Positions 37,219 to 50,449 of a stretch of DNA of 64,000 bases are shown here, one piece after another (within the stretch, counting starts at the first letter, position 1; every line of letters starts with the position of its first letter). A program made the translations under genes and the position numbers. This DNA is from Patagioenas fasciata (taxonomy: Eukaryota > Chordata > Aves > Columbiformes > Columbidae): positions 27,492,367 to 27,556,366 of the forward strand of contig NC_092525.1 of NCBI RefSeq assembly GCF_037038585.1, given 5' to 3'. The notes below the pieces were generated by a model that had not been told where the DNA came from, searched no databases, and saw only the letters and a list, made by a program, of their open reading frames with translations.

Positions 37219-40200
37219 TGTAGGTAGCAATTGTGGCGATTTGGAACTTAAATGAAGTTAAATTCTGAAAATTTTCTGAAACTCCATTATTTATTTTTGC
37301 CAATTTTGTTTTAATTTTATTCTGACCAACTCTAATACCATTTCCAGCTTCCCGAAAGCATGGTCAGGATTACTTTAAAAACTTTAATATTAACTAATTA
37401 TATTTACTCAGTTTAGGAATTGGATTAGTTATAGCTTATGAGTATAGCACATCAGCAGCATAAAGAAAAGTACTTTCACTGGAGCACTTTCACCAGAATT
37501 TAAAACAAAATTTATGCCTTAAACAAAAGTAGTCGGCATGCTGCCAAGACAAGAGCAAGGCAAGTATATTAATTGTTGTTATGAAAATTAACAATGTTTC
37601 TAATATTACCACAGATTTTGGCTAAGATACATGTTATAACACAATTAAGAAGTGGAGAAGGCAATGACCCGGGAGCTGCAGGGCAGTGCAGGAAGAGCCA
37701 GGATCTTGCAGACCCCTTGCTCTGTAACCCAAGGAGAGCTGGTGCGAGGGTGCAGGCAGGGCTGGGGGGCAAAGGCAGCAGAAGCAGCAAGCTGGGCAAT
37801 TCAGGGCTTTCCTGCCCCTTGTACCTCTCCTGCCTGCCATGCTCTTGCCCCTTCTTATACTCCAAGCAATGCAATGTTGCCTGCAATGCTGAGAGATGTT
37901 GAACCAGCTCTGCCTCATCTTCATTATTAAAAGCAACAATAATGAAAAATTAGTTTGAATTAATCTGAAAGGCATCAGGTATCAAGTTCCGATCAAAGAA
38001 CAAAACATGGAGAAGCGATGCAAGTAAAAGAACTAATTCTGTAGTAATTGTACACATCTATCAAGATTTGTGTGGCTGAGCTAGTTGTGGATTTCCTGGC
38101 AGATCTTCATTAATTAGAAGATATGACATCAAACCGATCATTTAAGAAACAAAACAGAGATATCTGATTTGCTCTGGAGAGCCTTGCAGGCCTTTTTGGG
38201 GTATATTTCTGAGCTTAGTCTCCAGGTCTGTGCTACTGCGGGAAGTTATATATTTAAAGTAAAATAAAGGAAAATTATAAATGTCATTTTCATAATTCCA
38301 TTTAAAATCCAAGCTATGGTCTAATTATGGAATCCTTGAAACACTATACAAAGGAGACAGAGAAAAGCTACATGTAAAAACGAATAGCTGTTTGAAGCTC
38401 TGTCCTTGGGCAACCCCTCACCCCTCAACCAACACCCTGCAAACAATGTCCTGCAATTATTAAGAATTATTATTTTTAATTAAAATGGAAACATATTTTC
38501 CAAAGTAATCATTAATAAAACATCGAAGCTTCTTTTTTAGGATAAGACCTCTATGAATGATGATGAAAGATGCCTTCTCACAAGTCACAAAATATTCTTC
38601 ATTTGTAATTCCAAAGTTGTTGCATTTGGTAGTGGAATATAAAAGGAAAACAAGGGGAAAATATCCAGTCTTTCAACCAACTAAAGCAATTCAAGGGCTA
38701 AGTGATGTTCTACTGTTTCATAGAATTGATATTGGGTATTCAACAAAGTGTATTAAGAGTAGCTTAGTTGTTTGACAAATGTCTACTTTCATCTTAAATG
38801 TTCAAATCTGAGTAATACATGAAAATTTCTGAGTCTGGCAAAATTCAACTTTAATACCTTTGCAGCTTCTTGAAAGAAAAAAGAGATGGACAGCTGCGAC
38901 TGATTCTGCACATGCACAGGTCTTCTGGTTTGCCCGCTGCTCAGACAGAAGCACAATACGCTATGGGACTTAAACACAGCTTCTTTTATCCTACTGTCTT
39001 TCCAGAAAGCCATTCAAGAGAGGATAAAATACATTTTGTTCCTTTCTTTGTGCTACCTTAATTTTTGTACAGCTTCCCTACAGTAGCATCTTATTCAGGG
39101 GGGTCAGTCACATGAATAAGAAAAAAAGGACAGGCTATTCACCTATAAAATAAAAGAAATTAACGTATTCAAAAGGACACTTTCGTGATCTTGGATAGGT
39201 GGTGTTCACTTCCTGAATCAAGATCTGGATTTATTATGACATTTTCATTATTATGGAAACAGCATAAAGACCATTAATGATAAAGTCACAGAAAGAAAAC
39301 ATTTTATTAGACATCCTTGCTTCTTTTCTTGAATTCAATAAATGTTTTGTATGACCTTTCTCATCACTGTTCTTCTTCAGCATGTTTTTCTGGTATCATT
39401 TAACAGCCTTGTCTCTCCCTCTCCTTCTTTTTAAAACCATCTCTTCACTTCTCTCCTCTTTGTCTCCCAGATCATGAGTATTATAGTCCCTGGACAGGTT
39501 GGTGGGTTCACAGCTCTGAATATATTACACAACAGTTTGATCTATTCTAAAGCACTGATGCAAGCTTTGACCCTACTGCTGCAGTGAATTTTCCACACTG
39601 TTCATCAGCATTTTGTGTGAATGGCACTACTGAAATCATGAGAATTTTTTGACCTTGGATTCCACCCAGTGTTCATAACTTTGAGAGTATGCAGGTCGAA
39701 TGGCTGAAGAAATTATTCTTGATTTTTTTTTCTCTAATGCATCTGTTTCCTTGGTACTTCTTATCTAGTAAAGAATGTGAATTCATTTATGTGGAAGTTT
39801 TCAGCACACATTCTACACATCCTAACAGAATGTTCTGTCTCGGCACAGGAAGTGAGTAAAAAACCAAGCACAGTGAAACCCATATTTTCAGTAATGATGT
39901 TCATAGGTAGCTTCAATATATGCAGTGGTGGTCTATATATAGACAGCTGTGAACATTGAAGGCCCATGAAAAAATGAGGAGGTTTCATCTCGCTACATAA
40001 AGAAGTTCAGCATATTGAGGCCAAGCACAAGCAATTTCTTGTCAAATACAGAATTGGTTCCTATGAATAATATAAAGATTCTGTAACTATCAGGCATTAT
40101 TCTCTAAAAATGTGGTCACTTAATAAATGGTAAAAACAATTACTGAATGAAATTGCAACAAATGAGGAAGCTTGTGTGTATACCTAATAAGAATGCAAAT

Positions 40201-42385
40201 ATCTATGCATACATATAGCAAACATGCACAAGGAAACATCTGCAGTTGTGAAGGTATTAGTAATATTTTCCCCATAATTTGTCAAATAAACATTAATCGA
40301 ATTGTGGAATGCAAAACACTTAGGTCTCATTCAAATGCAAAGGTTTAAAATCGTTTTCGATTGTCTCAGAATATAAGTGACCACAATAAAAATATTTTGA
40401 AGTTGCCAGAGTTAACAACAACAAATTTTTTCCATTATTGAAAACAATCCTAAAACCATAATATGTACTTACTGTGTGTTAAAGATCTCTGTGTGGAGCT
40501 CCGCTAACTCATAAGATTTCACCCATATAACATAAATGCTAGGAATGAACATACAAGGGCATGGGGAAAACTTGTGAGTAGTCAGGCTTCTGAAAGCAGC
40601 TGTCATTTCCTGTTACAAATAGTGTTGCACAGCAAATGACAAAACAAATTTTTGTAACTTAAGTATCATATTAATTTGCATAATCAGTGGCTAATAACAG
40701 ACTGGGAGGTTTTGTCACTTAGATTTCTCCCCCTGCCTGTCTCCAAATTAGATCTACTGTTAGATTATTGTTAGATTTTTATTGTTTCCAGTTACAGTTA
40801 GTGCCAAATAGTTTTTAAATGTGTTGCTACCACAAATACATGTCAGTGTTGATAAGAGTTTTTCAGTGGTTTTAAACTACAAATGTACCTGATAAGAAAA
40901 ACAGCTATTGCTCTTTTAAATGAGATATTCATAATGAGTTTCTTTTTTAAGTAATGCTACCTCAACATTTGCTGTAGTGGGATCAGGAAGACTACCTTAC
41001 AATACTGTCAAATCAAGATGAGGTAGATGTTCTGATTGCATGAAAGGAAAACTGGTTTGTGCTTGTCTACCAAGGCACATTCTGAAGTTAGAACAAAAGA
41101 AAGCAGTTTAGACAAGTACAAGCCTAAAATGTATCTTATTGTGTCAAAATGACAAGCATTAATGCCAAGACCTCCAGTGCAAAATTGAAACAATGTTGTG
41201 ATTAATTATATTGCCAAGAAAGAAACATTGACCAGGTGAGAGTAGTTTCTAAAGGCAGACATCTCCATTGTGACTTGCCTTAGCATTGCCCATTGGAGGC
41301 ACAATTGAAATGACACTTGATTTTTTAGCAAACCAGTTTTATTAATTTATCAGGGAGTAAATGAATAGGTGGTTAATGGAGGTGCTGTGTTTGCTGAAAG
41401 TTACTGGTAGAGTTTTTATGTTGTTTGCCTACATGTAGTTTCTGTTCTTTCTGCACAATTCTCACTACAAAGCTAAGCCAGTTCTAACCAAATTGCAGAA
41501 ACAGCCTTCAGAGTTTCCGCAAGAAGATGCGGCTGCTGTTCAGAGTTCTCCCTCATGCCCAGCCACAGAACGAATGGTGATTCCTCTGTCCTGTAAATAG
41601 GCACCAATTTATCCCAGCATCCACATGGGTACGCTTAATTGATTACGCTTCACTACTGAAAGAGCAAAATCCTCTACAGAACAAAGTTTATTTTAACCAT
41701 GATGTATGGATACGAGAGGCAGAAAGTTACCCTATTTCACGTATTGTGCCTGTATTTTCTCAGTTTCCATCTCTATTCTTAATCTAAAATACTTGGATTT
41801 AATTAATAAAAGATAATGAGAAGAAGCACATCAAATCTGTCACAGGGACAAGAGGGAGAACTGAATTTGGAATTGATAGTTGTGCATCACAGAGAAGCCA
41901 TAGCAGCTTTGGCAGAAACAACACAAGATTGTGTGTTAAAATGGCTGAAAACAAATCCAGATTTAGTTATCTAAGAATTATGGCTGAGATAATACCTTTC
42001 AATCTTCCTCAGTTTCAGGAAATGATAGATTAGCCTTTCAGTTTTCTGATTTTGATGGTTCCAATTTTATACTTCTCCAAAAGGAGGATATTTCCCAAAG
42101 TGGGGGAAAAAAATTCCCCATTCTTTTTATTGCTTTGCTTATAAGGAGGATCACTGAATTGGTATGACCCTCATCATATTTTAGCATAATCTCAGGAGAG
42201 CAATAAGCTACATCTTAGCTTTAGTTACTCCAAAGGGACTATGTACTCGCATCATTCATATTCCACTTCCAAAGCTGTAAGCTGCAGTGCCATTACTTCT
42301 AGGTTTCTGGAGATAAATGAACATTATTACATGATCTGTCTTCTCTTTCCTTAACTAGGAAGAGAAGCAATGAATCTACAGGCTT

Positions 42386-42447
42386 GGGGTTTTTTTTGTG
42401 TGTGGTGGTGTTTTTTGTTGTTTGTGTGTTTTTTTTTTTTTTTTTTG
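42386..42447. repeat. T/G-rich low-complexity tract
   Basis: Runs of T mixed with GTG and GTTG units end in a pure T run of about 18. Read on the minus (NTNG1 sense) strand it is A/C-rich. Confidence 0.8.
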
Positions 42448-43205
42448 TCTAGTGTCAACAGCAAGGTCAGGGTTTGGATATAGCAGCCGTCAATAAAAAC
42501 GAGCTAAGCACAAAAACTCAGATACAGAAGAAGTGGTCATCAAAAGACCCTGTGAACAGTTGGAGGCTGAGATTTGGTTCTCTAAATATAAGTAGCTACT
42601 GCCATGAGAGGTGCCAAAGGGCATTTCAGACATTTACAGGGAGCTGGCAGTTATGTTGTAAGACCTGTGAGAGATTTTGGTATGTGGGAGTGGTGGCAGG
42701 GGGCTGCCAGGGGTGTGCTGTTGGGGTCCTGGCTTTGCCTGAACAGCAGCATTTTCAGTTTCATGCATGGCAACAGTATTTTCTTAAAAGTTCCCAAGAA
42801 CCATCAAACAGAGCTGCAACAAGTATTGCTTTTACGTGGCAGGAAAAGGCAGAAAGCCTGGAGAGCAAACCAAAGCAGGAGCATGCAAAGGTCAGCAATT
42901 CAAATACGTGATTATGAATTATATAAAAGGCTGAATGTTCTGCACCCTTGGCTGCTAGGCTGCTTTACTTACAATAAAGTTTTGGACACAAAAAACCACA
43001 AACAATTTCTCTTTGTTTTCAAAGATAATAGTTCCTCTTTCTGCCATTCTTCCCAATTAATGCTGCATTGAAGACTTTCAAAACTCATGAAATAGTTCCG
43101 CAAACTTATTACTTTATTTGGCAGTAGAAATCAGAGAAGATGATCACAATTGAAAATAGTTCCTAATGATTTGCGGGATTAGAGTTATTCTAATAATTAT
43201 TTTAA

Positions 43206-43258
43206 TTTTTTTTTTTTTTTTTTTGGGGGGTGGGGAGAAGGGGAGAGAGTGAGAGAAT
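43206..43258. repeat. Poly-T followed by purine-rich GGGGAGAG tract
   Basis: About 19 T residues are followed immediately by about 34 bases that are nearly all G and A (ggggggtggggagaagggg and gagagtgagaga). Confidence 0.8.
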
Positions 43259-43507
43259 GTGCTAGTGGCTTCTATTAATAATGACATTAATTCCACAGTA
43301 GTACTAATCTGAGGACATATGTTGGATATATTGCTATTCCTCAAAACATCTGCATGGCCCTGGATCCTGAACTTCTGTTTAGACCCAACTTAAAATTATT
43401 CCAGAGAGCTGCTGAGTGAAAATGTCAAGATTAAATTGTGATCTTATGTTATTTAATGGCAGTATTTTAAAAACTTTATTTTCTCCTAATTTTTTGCTCC
43501 CTAAATA

Positions 43508-43585
43508 CAGGGTGTTTCAAAAAGATGGACTCAATTTGAAAACACTCTTTCTTTGAAACTGGGTCCGTCATTTTGAAACACCCTG
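43508..43585. mobile_element. 78-bp palindromic MITE, Tc1/mariner-type ends
   Basis: The ends are identical inverted repeats: cagggtgtttcaaaa at 43508, and its exact complement finishing with ccctg at 43585. The two arms pair over about 37 bases with a few mismatches, leaving only a tiny loop, so nearly the whole element is one hairpin. The flanks are TA on the left (43506-43507) and CA on the right, consistent with a TA target duplication with one mutated base. No coding sequence is present. I do not assign a named family. Confidence 0.75.
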
Positions 43586-44440
43586 CAGAAGATGCATTTG
43601 TGTGTGTACTCTGGCAATTTGAGCAAAAGTGTTCATTATGTGTTTGATAAAGAAGAGTAGGCTGATGAGTTATTTAAAGTTTTTACTGTGCAATGCAATG
43701 TAGTTGTTGTAGCTTAATAACACATGTCCTGGCTTTGGCTTTACAAAAGAGCTAAAATTTTAATAGTCAGTTTAGTATCACTGAGATGGAGCAAGGTTGG
43801 TTCTGCAGATTTTATTTCACTATACTAGCTGTGTATAGCAAACATTGTGTAGAAAAATTCTTTGAATTCAAAGTAACAATTTTGCATTGTAATGGCTAGT
43901 TTTAAAGCAGACTTAGTTGTATTTATTTCTTTTCCACACAAAGATTGTTATATTCATGTCAAGTTAAATTTTGAACACTGCTATTCTAAAGTTGTGATCT
44001 AAAATAATTTGAACATTGCAAACTTTCTTCTTGCTACTTTGTCTTAAAGCCAATTGCATGGGGCATTTTGAAAAAATAGTAACAAAATCTGCTAGAAATA
44101 TATGTTATGATCAACTTCCACACTACATCAACTGGCATTTATAATGGAAACATCAGGAATCTTTAACTACACTATCAAATATCAAAGATATTAAAATGGA
44201 ATGGTTGGAATGGAAAGGGAGTGTGACGTAGAATCATCTATGTTATAGGGGCTACAAGTAAAGGTAAAGCCAAGTTTATATTTATCTGTGACTATATGTT
44301 CCTCTTGAGTGCATTTTTCAAAACAGAAATTTAAGGTACCACAATAATCCTCTACTATAGGAGACCAAAACACCAATGTGCAAACTAATGGTGTAGAATC
44401 TCTCAGATGAACATTCAGAGTTTATGTGAACATGAATTGC

Positions 44441-44468
44441 AATGGTAAAGGTAAAAGGTAAAGGTAAA
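44441..44468. repeat. (GGTAAA)n imperfect hexamer repeat
   Basis: Four units of GGTAAA/GGTAAAA in tandem. A related single GGTAAA lies at about 44262. Confidence 0.8.
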
Positions 44469-44529
44469 ATGTTCATGTAGTTCTTACAAAATATATGAAA
44501 GGTGAGGTGGGTTTGCTGTTGTTAAAGCA

Positions 44530-44690
44530 ACAACACTGGGAATCAGGAGATCTTTCTGAATCTGCAGTGACTTGTTTTGAATGTGGTTGAAATGCTTCAG
44601 AGTGCTTTTGTTGCGCTAGCTCTGGAATGGGGATAAAAACGCTGCTCTGTAGGTCTCTCAGAGCTCTTCAGAGTAAGAGCTGTTATTGCC
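44530..44690 (+). mobile_element. MIR-like SINE relic
   Basis: It starts with cactgggaatcaggagatct, the familiar lead-in of sauropsid MIR copies. It continues through gctctggaatggggataaaa and ctctcagagctcttcagagt to agagctgttattg. All segments are in MIR order on the plus strand. Confidence 0.6.
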
Positions 44691-44715
44691 AGCAAACAAT
44701 TGAGAAGTTGATGCC

Positions 44716-44803
44716 AAGGAAAGTCAAATGATTTACCTACACTAACAAAAGAAGGGAACAAATCCAGGTCTTGTGAATCGCAGTTCTATTTACTAGATTC
44801 TGC
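44716..44803 (-). mobile_element. MIR-like SINE relic, inverted relative to its neighbour
   Basis: The plus strand reads gtcaaatgatttacctacac, then acaaatccaggtcttgtgaa and cagttctattt. This is the reverse complement of the MIR 5' half. It sits about 25 bp from the plus-strand copy ending at 44690. Diverged, assigned by eye. Confidence 0.5.
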
Positions 44804-45610
44804 TGTTTATTAGATAAATGCAACAGCAGAGTTGATTACTGTTTCCAAGGGAGTTTGGAGACTCTCAGTTAGAAAAAGGCTTATAAACTATGAAGTTTAA
44901 AAAAGGAATATGCAATCTTGTCCACTTAAATGTCATGTGCAATTGCATAAGATGCCTAAATATTCTGCCAGTTAGAAATATCTATGTCATGTATGTACCT
45001 CCTTCTAATCTTGCAAGTCCGAACTTTAGCAGCTTTACCATGTTCCCAATATACAAATATAAAGATTTGCAAATGTTTTTTTATTCCCTTTGCTTTAGCT
45101 TGGCCTTTTAAATTATCATATGTTATTGTCTATTTTTAATTATTACAGTAAAATTAAAAAATGGCACTCAACAGGCAGATTCTTGTATCATAATTCCTTC
45201 CTGAGATATGCTAGATACTAATATGCTCTCCTGTAAGTGGGGTTTTAATTGGTGTAATGCTTTACTTTCCTACTCTTTTAATCAGAATATCAATAAGATG
45301 ATTCAAACAGCTGGCATGTAGCACTCAGTAAAAATGGGAACTAATAAATTAATGTATCAAATAATCAAAGCTATTAGCTGCTTCATGATAGTTTTCATCA
45401 ACAGTATTTATTGCTACACACAGACTTGCTCTAGGTATCATCGTGCATTTATCTTCATGACAGAGCAATCACTGGATGGGAAAAGACATACAACAGACAC
45501 TCACTTTCCAACACAGTCCTGTTCAGGCGCAGTAGTTTTTCTGCAATGTGCTACACAGATGTAACAATGTGGTAGACTTAGCCAATGTTTTGGCTGAAAA
45601 AAGTACTGGG

Positions 45611-45640
45611 GGTGCGTGTGTGTGTGTGTATGTTTTTTTT
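45611..45640. repeat. (GT)n microsatellite with trailing T run
   Basis: Six to seven GT pairs, then GTATG and about nine T residues. Confidence 0.8.
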
Positions 45641-48600
45641 TAAACTGACTTATAATATCATTCAGCAAAAATTTCCAAAAGATGCTCGCACCAAAAGATA
45701 AAATAACTGTTTATCTAATTACATTGCCTCTTAACAAAACTTCAGAGGCTGATTATTTGTCTTTTCAAAAGCAACGCTCTGATAAGTATGCTGTTAGAAT
45801 TTGTAATTCAATATTACACACTGACCAATACAAATGAAGACTGCATACAGGCAACCTACACATTTTTCACAATATTATTATGCAGGCTACTACTACTAAG
45901 TTATTGCAATAGTAACAGGATTGCACTAATCTCATTTAATCAACTCTACAGTTTTGCCATAATACAATGTATAAAACACCTCAATAACAGCAGACCTGGT
46001 TTAGACTCAGAAAGAGAGCACTCAACATTTGCTTGTTTGGGTTAATGTCTGAAAAGTTCTTTCTACACCTGTATGACCTAAAGATAATACCTCTAAATAT
46101 GGATGTTATTGCTTATTATCACACAATGTTTAGATAATTCAGGATATTGAAAAGTACAGAGTTAAAAGACTCTCATGAGTAAGAACTATTTCCCTCTGTG
46201 CTTTATATCTTGCATTACTTCTGACGTGCTGATTAACATATTTCTGTTAATCAACCCTGATGCACAAAGGTGTTAAAATTTAATTATTAGTGAAGACTGA
46301 AATAACCTGATATCCACAAGGAAAAGATAACTGCAAAATATGATTTCACTTCAAAGTACTTGCTTTATTTTATTTAAACTATTTTCCCTGATTTTTAGAT
46401 CTTCAAGTTGTGCCGGAATTGAAAAATAACAAAGATATCTATATCAAACTAAACAAAATAAAATCCTTTATAATCAATCTGTTACATATTTGTAAAGATA
46501 TGTTGTAAACCTGATGATGAAAAGAGGTAATTGTGTTACTCAAAAAGTCTTCCATTCACACTTAAGACTGAAAAGCCAAGGCCTTGGTCATTTTCGTAGG
46601 CTCCTGAGAAGCTGTGCACATAACAATGTTAGAAACTCATATACTCACCTTTGGTCTAGAGAAGGAAGGGTCACACAAGAAATGCTCAATTTTTATGCAA
46701 ATGCACTTTTATAATGTTGTACATTCTTTTAATACATAATGCCTTTGTAGAACTCTCAGAGAAAATTGAAACGGATTTCTGCTAAATAGAATTTGGATGA
46801 AGGTCTGTTTCCTGACAAGTTTACCACTTTGGGTCCAGTCCTGCCCCCGTCACCCCCCCTTGTGTAACCTGAACCCCCCAACTCCTTTCACATGCTTGTC
46901 CTTCTCTTTCAGCAGCCATGGCAATGGGAATCTCACTTCTCTGATCACAGCTCCTCCAGAACTGTGTGTATCCATTTACGTTCCCTCCTACAGTGGGAGC
47001 CAGTGTTTGCTGTGTGCCTGTGCAGAGTGATGGCTTATGGGTGACATGATATTGGAGGACAAGAAAAGGCTGTCATTCCAGGTAGGATGGCTTTTTGTAG
47101 GATTGGTCTGTGTCTGGACCCTTGTTGGGTCAATCACTGAGGCTTAAACACCAAGCCTCCTCCGACTCCATGAAGCCCCATGGCAAGCACAGCTAAGCAG
47201 CTCTGGGTCAATCTCAGCACAAATGTGACATTTTGCACAGGAGATACTCCAGTGTGATTTCTGCTCAGGTTTGAACCACAGGCCCAGTGAAGTGAGTGCA
47301 TGAGAGGAGTGTGAAATGCAAAGCTTTGATGCTGCCTGCGTGAGACAGCATTTCTCAAGTGGTAACATGGCAGGTCTGAGTGGGATGATGGTTTTCTGAA
47401 GATTGCAAGAAAGCTACAGAATTGAGTAGCTGTTAGGCTACAAGAGAAAGATGCATGCTAAAGGGAAGTGGTGGGAACTGGAACAGACGGGTTTGGGCCA
47501 AAGCCGAGATGGGTGGGAGGAGGTGAGGGAGGTACTCAACAGATCTTGGCTGGCTCAATGTTTTGTATTTGCAAAACAGTTAAGGTCTTCTAATGGTGCA
47601 GAGCAGCGTGGGCTGCAGCATCATCACTAAGTTGTCATATTGCCACTGAATAAAAGAGAATATATAACTAGAATACACTTCTCTAAGCACCTTTTCAGTT
47701 GTGTTTTAAATCAGTAATAGTTTTGCATGAAATAGCAAAGCTCTTAGGTCATTGCAGAAAAATTATAGCCGTGTATGGCTTTATTTTGATAGGTGGTGTA
47801 AATCTTGGCCCAGTTTTCCAAACCTCTGCATAAGTTACGCTGTGTACATGCAGCCTTTCATGTTTCTCCCCAGTTGTGTACAAAATGACACGGTCGCATA
47901 TGTAATTTGAAGCATTTCAAAACATCTGGCTCAATTTTTGAGCCATTTGTGTTGCAATGCACTATTGTAATCTGTCTGTAAAGCTATGTGGAATAAGACG
48001 CTTTTTCTGAGAACTGAAGCCTCCTTGCAGAGAGCTGCACTTCACTGCATAATCTCAGTGTAATGGGGCTGATTTACAGATGCTATGTTTGCCCTCAAAT
48101 GAATTTCCTTGCACTAATGGCTTCAGTTTAAATCTCATTGTGGGATTCTCCTGTTCTTGAAATCAGTGGGAAGTAAGCCAGGTTTTTGAACCTTGTGAGA
48201 GTAACTTGTTCTTTTTGGATGCTAGTCAGAGCTTATTGCCTCACTATCAAAATGCAGCTTCAGCTCTTTAAAGAAAGAGCTACATGTGGTGAAACTCTTT
48301 ATTCTCCTTGGAAATGAAATTCTAAACTCTTCAAAGTAAGAGTCCTATTTCAAGGATCTTCTGGCTTAAGAAGTTCATTTCCCATTTAAAGTATGTATAA
48401 CATTCAGAGCTCAGTGATGCAGCATCTCATTAACAGAACACCCTGTGGATTTGTCTCCTGTGGACAGCTATTTCTATACTGTGGACAGTGGAGGTGTTGG
48501 TCCCTCCTGCCCCTCAGTGTATATGGGGACTGGTTAGTGTCTGTGGGTAACAAAGTTGGTAGTTCTTTTTCTTGTAGCCCTTGTGTATGCCTGACCTATA

Positions 48601-50449
48601 GCTGCTTGGTGCTATTTCACATAAATAACTATTTAAGGGAGAATTCTTCTTCCAAGGATGTTATGGCTGAACTCCTTATAACCTTGCAGTTTGAAGTGCA
48701 AGAAAAGATTCTTGAGTCCATTGGAAAAGCCTTCAAATTTAAGCAGGAAATAGAGCAAGAACAGGGGCTAGCACACAGGTATCATAGAAAAATCAAGGTG
48801 TCTTTGTGTTTGGCTGTTCACAGATGCTCAGAATACGGCTCAGCCACTTGCTCCGTGAGCTGGAGCAGAATTTGGTTTATTCACAGACAGATTACGTTGT
48901 GCTCTATTCTTTGCACATCTGGAAAATACAGACATTTATGAAAACCTGTGTAAAGTGTGAAAGACTTGAAGGGTTACTTCAGTCAGTCTCTAGAAAGGGA
49001 ATGAAACAGGTAAATTGATCTGCAAAGAGAAGTACAAACCAAAATATTGTCTCTAGATTCAGACAGTGCCATCAGTGCAATTGTTATTACATGGTTTTCC
49101 ACTTCCATTTGAACAAAAAGACAGTTATTGGAAAAAAAAAAATAGCACCTAAAGAGTATTATGAAAATACAAAATAGTTTTCGGCATAATGCTTCAATCA
49201 TTGTGGATCACAGCTGTATATTGAAATCAGTGCTGTTAATGAAAACAGTCTCTTCAGTATAATTATTTCAAGTTGATTTCAATTATAAGTAATCTTCTAC
49301 AGACATTATCACCAACAACTGAATTACGATCAAGCTCTTTCCCCTTTTTGTTGAAATCTTTAAACTTCCAGCACTGTCACATCTTTCTCTTCTCATCTGA
49401 TGAGTATAGGTAAAAGTTTTATTAACAACTTAATTATTCTCTTTAGAAGCCAGGATAATTATTATAGGCTTGACTTGGCTTCCATTAAAAATCTCTTAAT
49501 AATTTGGCCATTGACTGTAGTCCAGTGTGAGAGAACAGTTCTTAATCAACAAAATCATATCTCAAAATTGTGCAGAGATGGAAGAAATTGAAAGAACAAT
49601 GCCATTAATATTTTACAGAACATCACAGTACTTTTGTATGGGGTATTGATCCCCTCTCAATACATACTGGCTGAATCCTGTAAAGTTGTGTTCACTTTTA
49701 TAGTTGTTACCCATATTAGCAGCTTGACTAAAATTTGTGCGGTAAAGGGTAGTAGTTAAGATCTGACAAAAAACTGAACTGACATTTATAAGATCAAGCT
49801 TTTGTTCCTGATTTTATTGTACTCATGATCCTTCTCAAATTATTTACTTGCATGCTTAAGATGCATTTGAAGTCACTGGAAGGGTTAGTATGTGTCTTAG
49901 GGGTACAGATCTAGGGGAAAAGGAGATCATCATGTAGGCACTTATTAGAAAGAAATGCAAGGAGAAGGTAAACGGGCAGAATGCTCGCAGATGACTTGGT
50001 GAGCTGGTCATATTAGAGATGCTGTGTAAAGTGAGTATGAAAAAGAAGACCACTATTTAAAAGGATTTTTATAAAAATTGCTTTGTTAGCAGCAGAATAA
50101 AATAAAATTTTATAAAGAAATATAATTACAAACAGTAAAGAAAAATGTTGAAATTGACAAAATGGAGGAAAAAATAAAAGAAAACAGACTCTCAGAATTT
50201 AACTATAAGCACATGCTAAAGTACCAAGGAAGGCCAGAAATAATATAGTAAAGTGATAAAAATTAGTAGCATATATATTTTTTTTTCTAAACGTATCAGA
50301 AGGAGAAACTTTTTAGGAAGTCTTTAGGGTGAATGATTCGTGTTTAAGGAAGGGAAGGGAAAAATCTATGAAGTATTAACTATGGAAGAGCTTTAGGAGG
50401 TTACCAGGCTCTTGCCTATGTTGACAGGGGCATGCTCTGGAGGTGTGTA

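Noticed and set aside
48262-48281. Short palindrome agctctttaaagaaagagct
   Set aside because: It is an isolated 20-bp AT-rich inverted repeat with no further structure, expected by chance.
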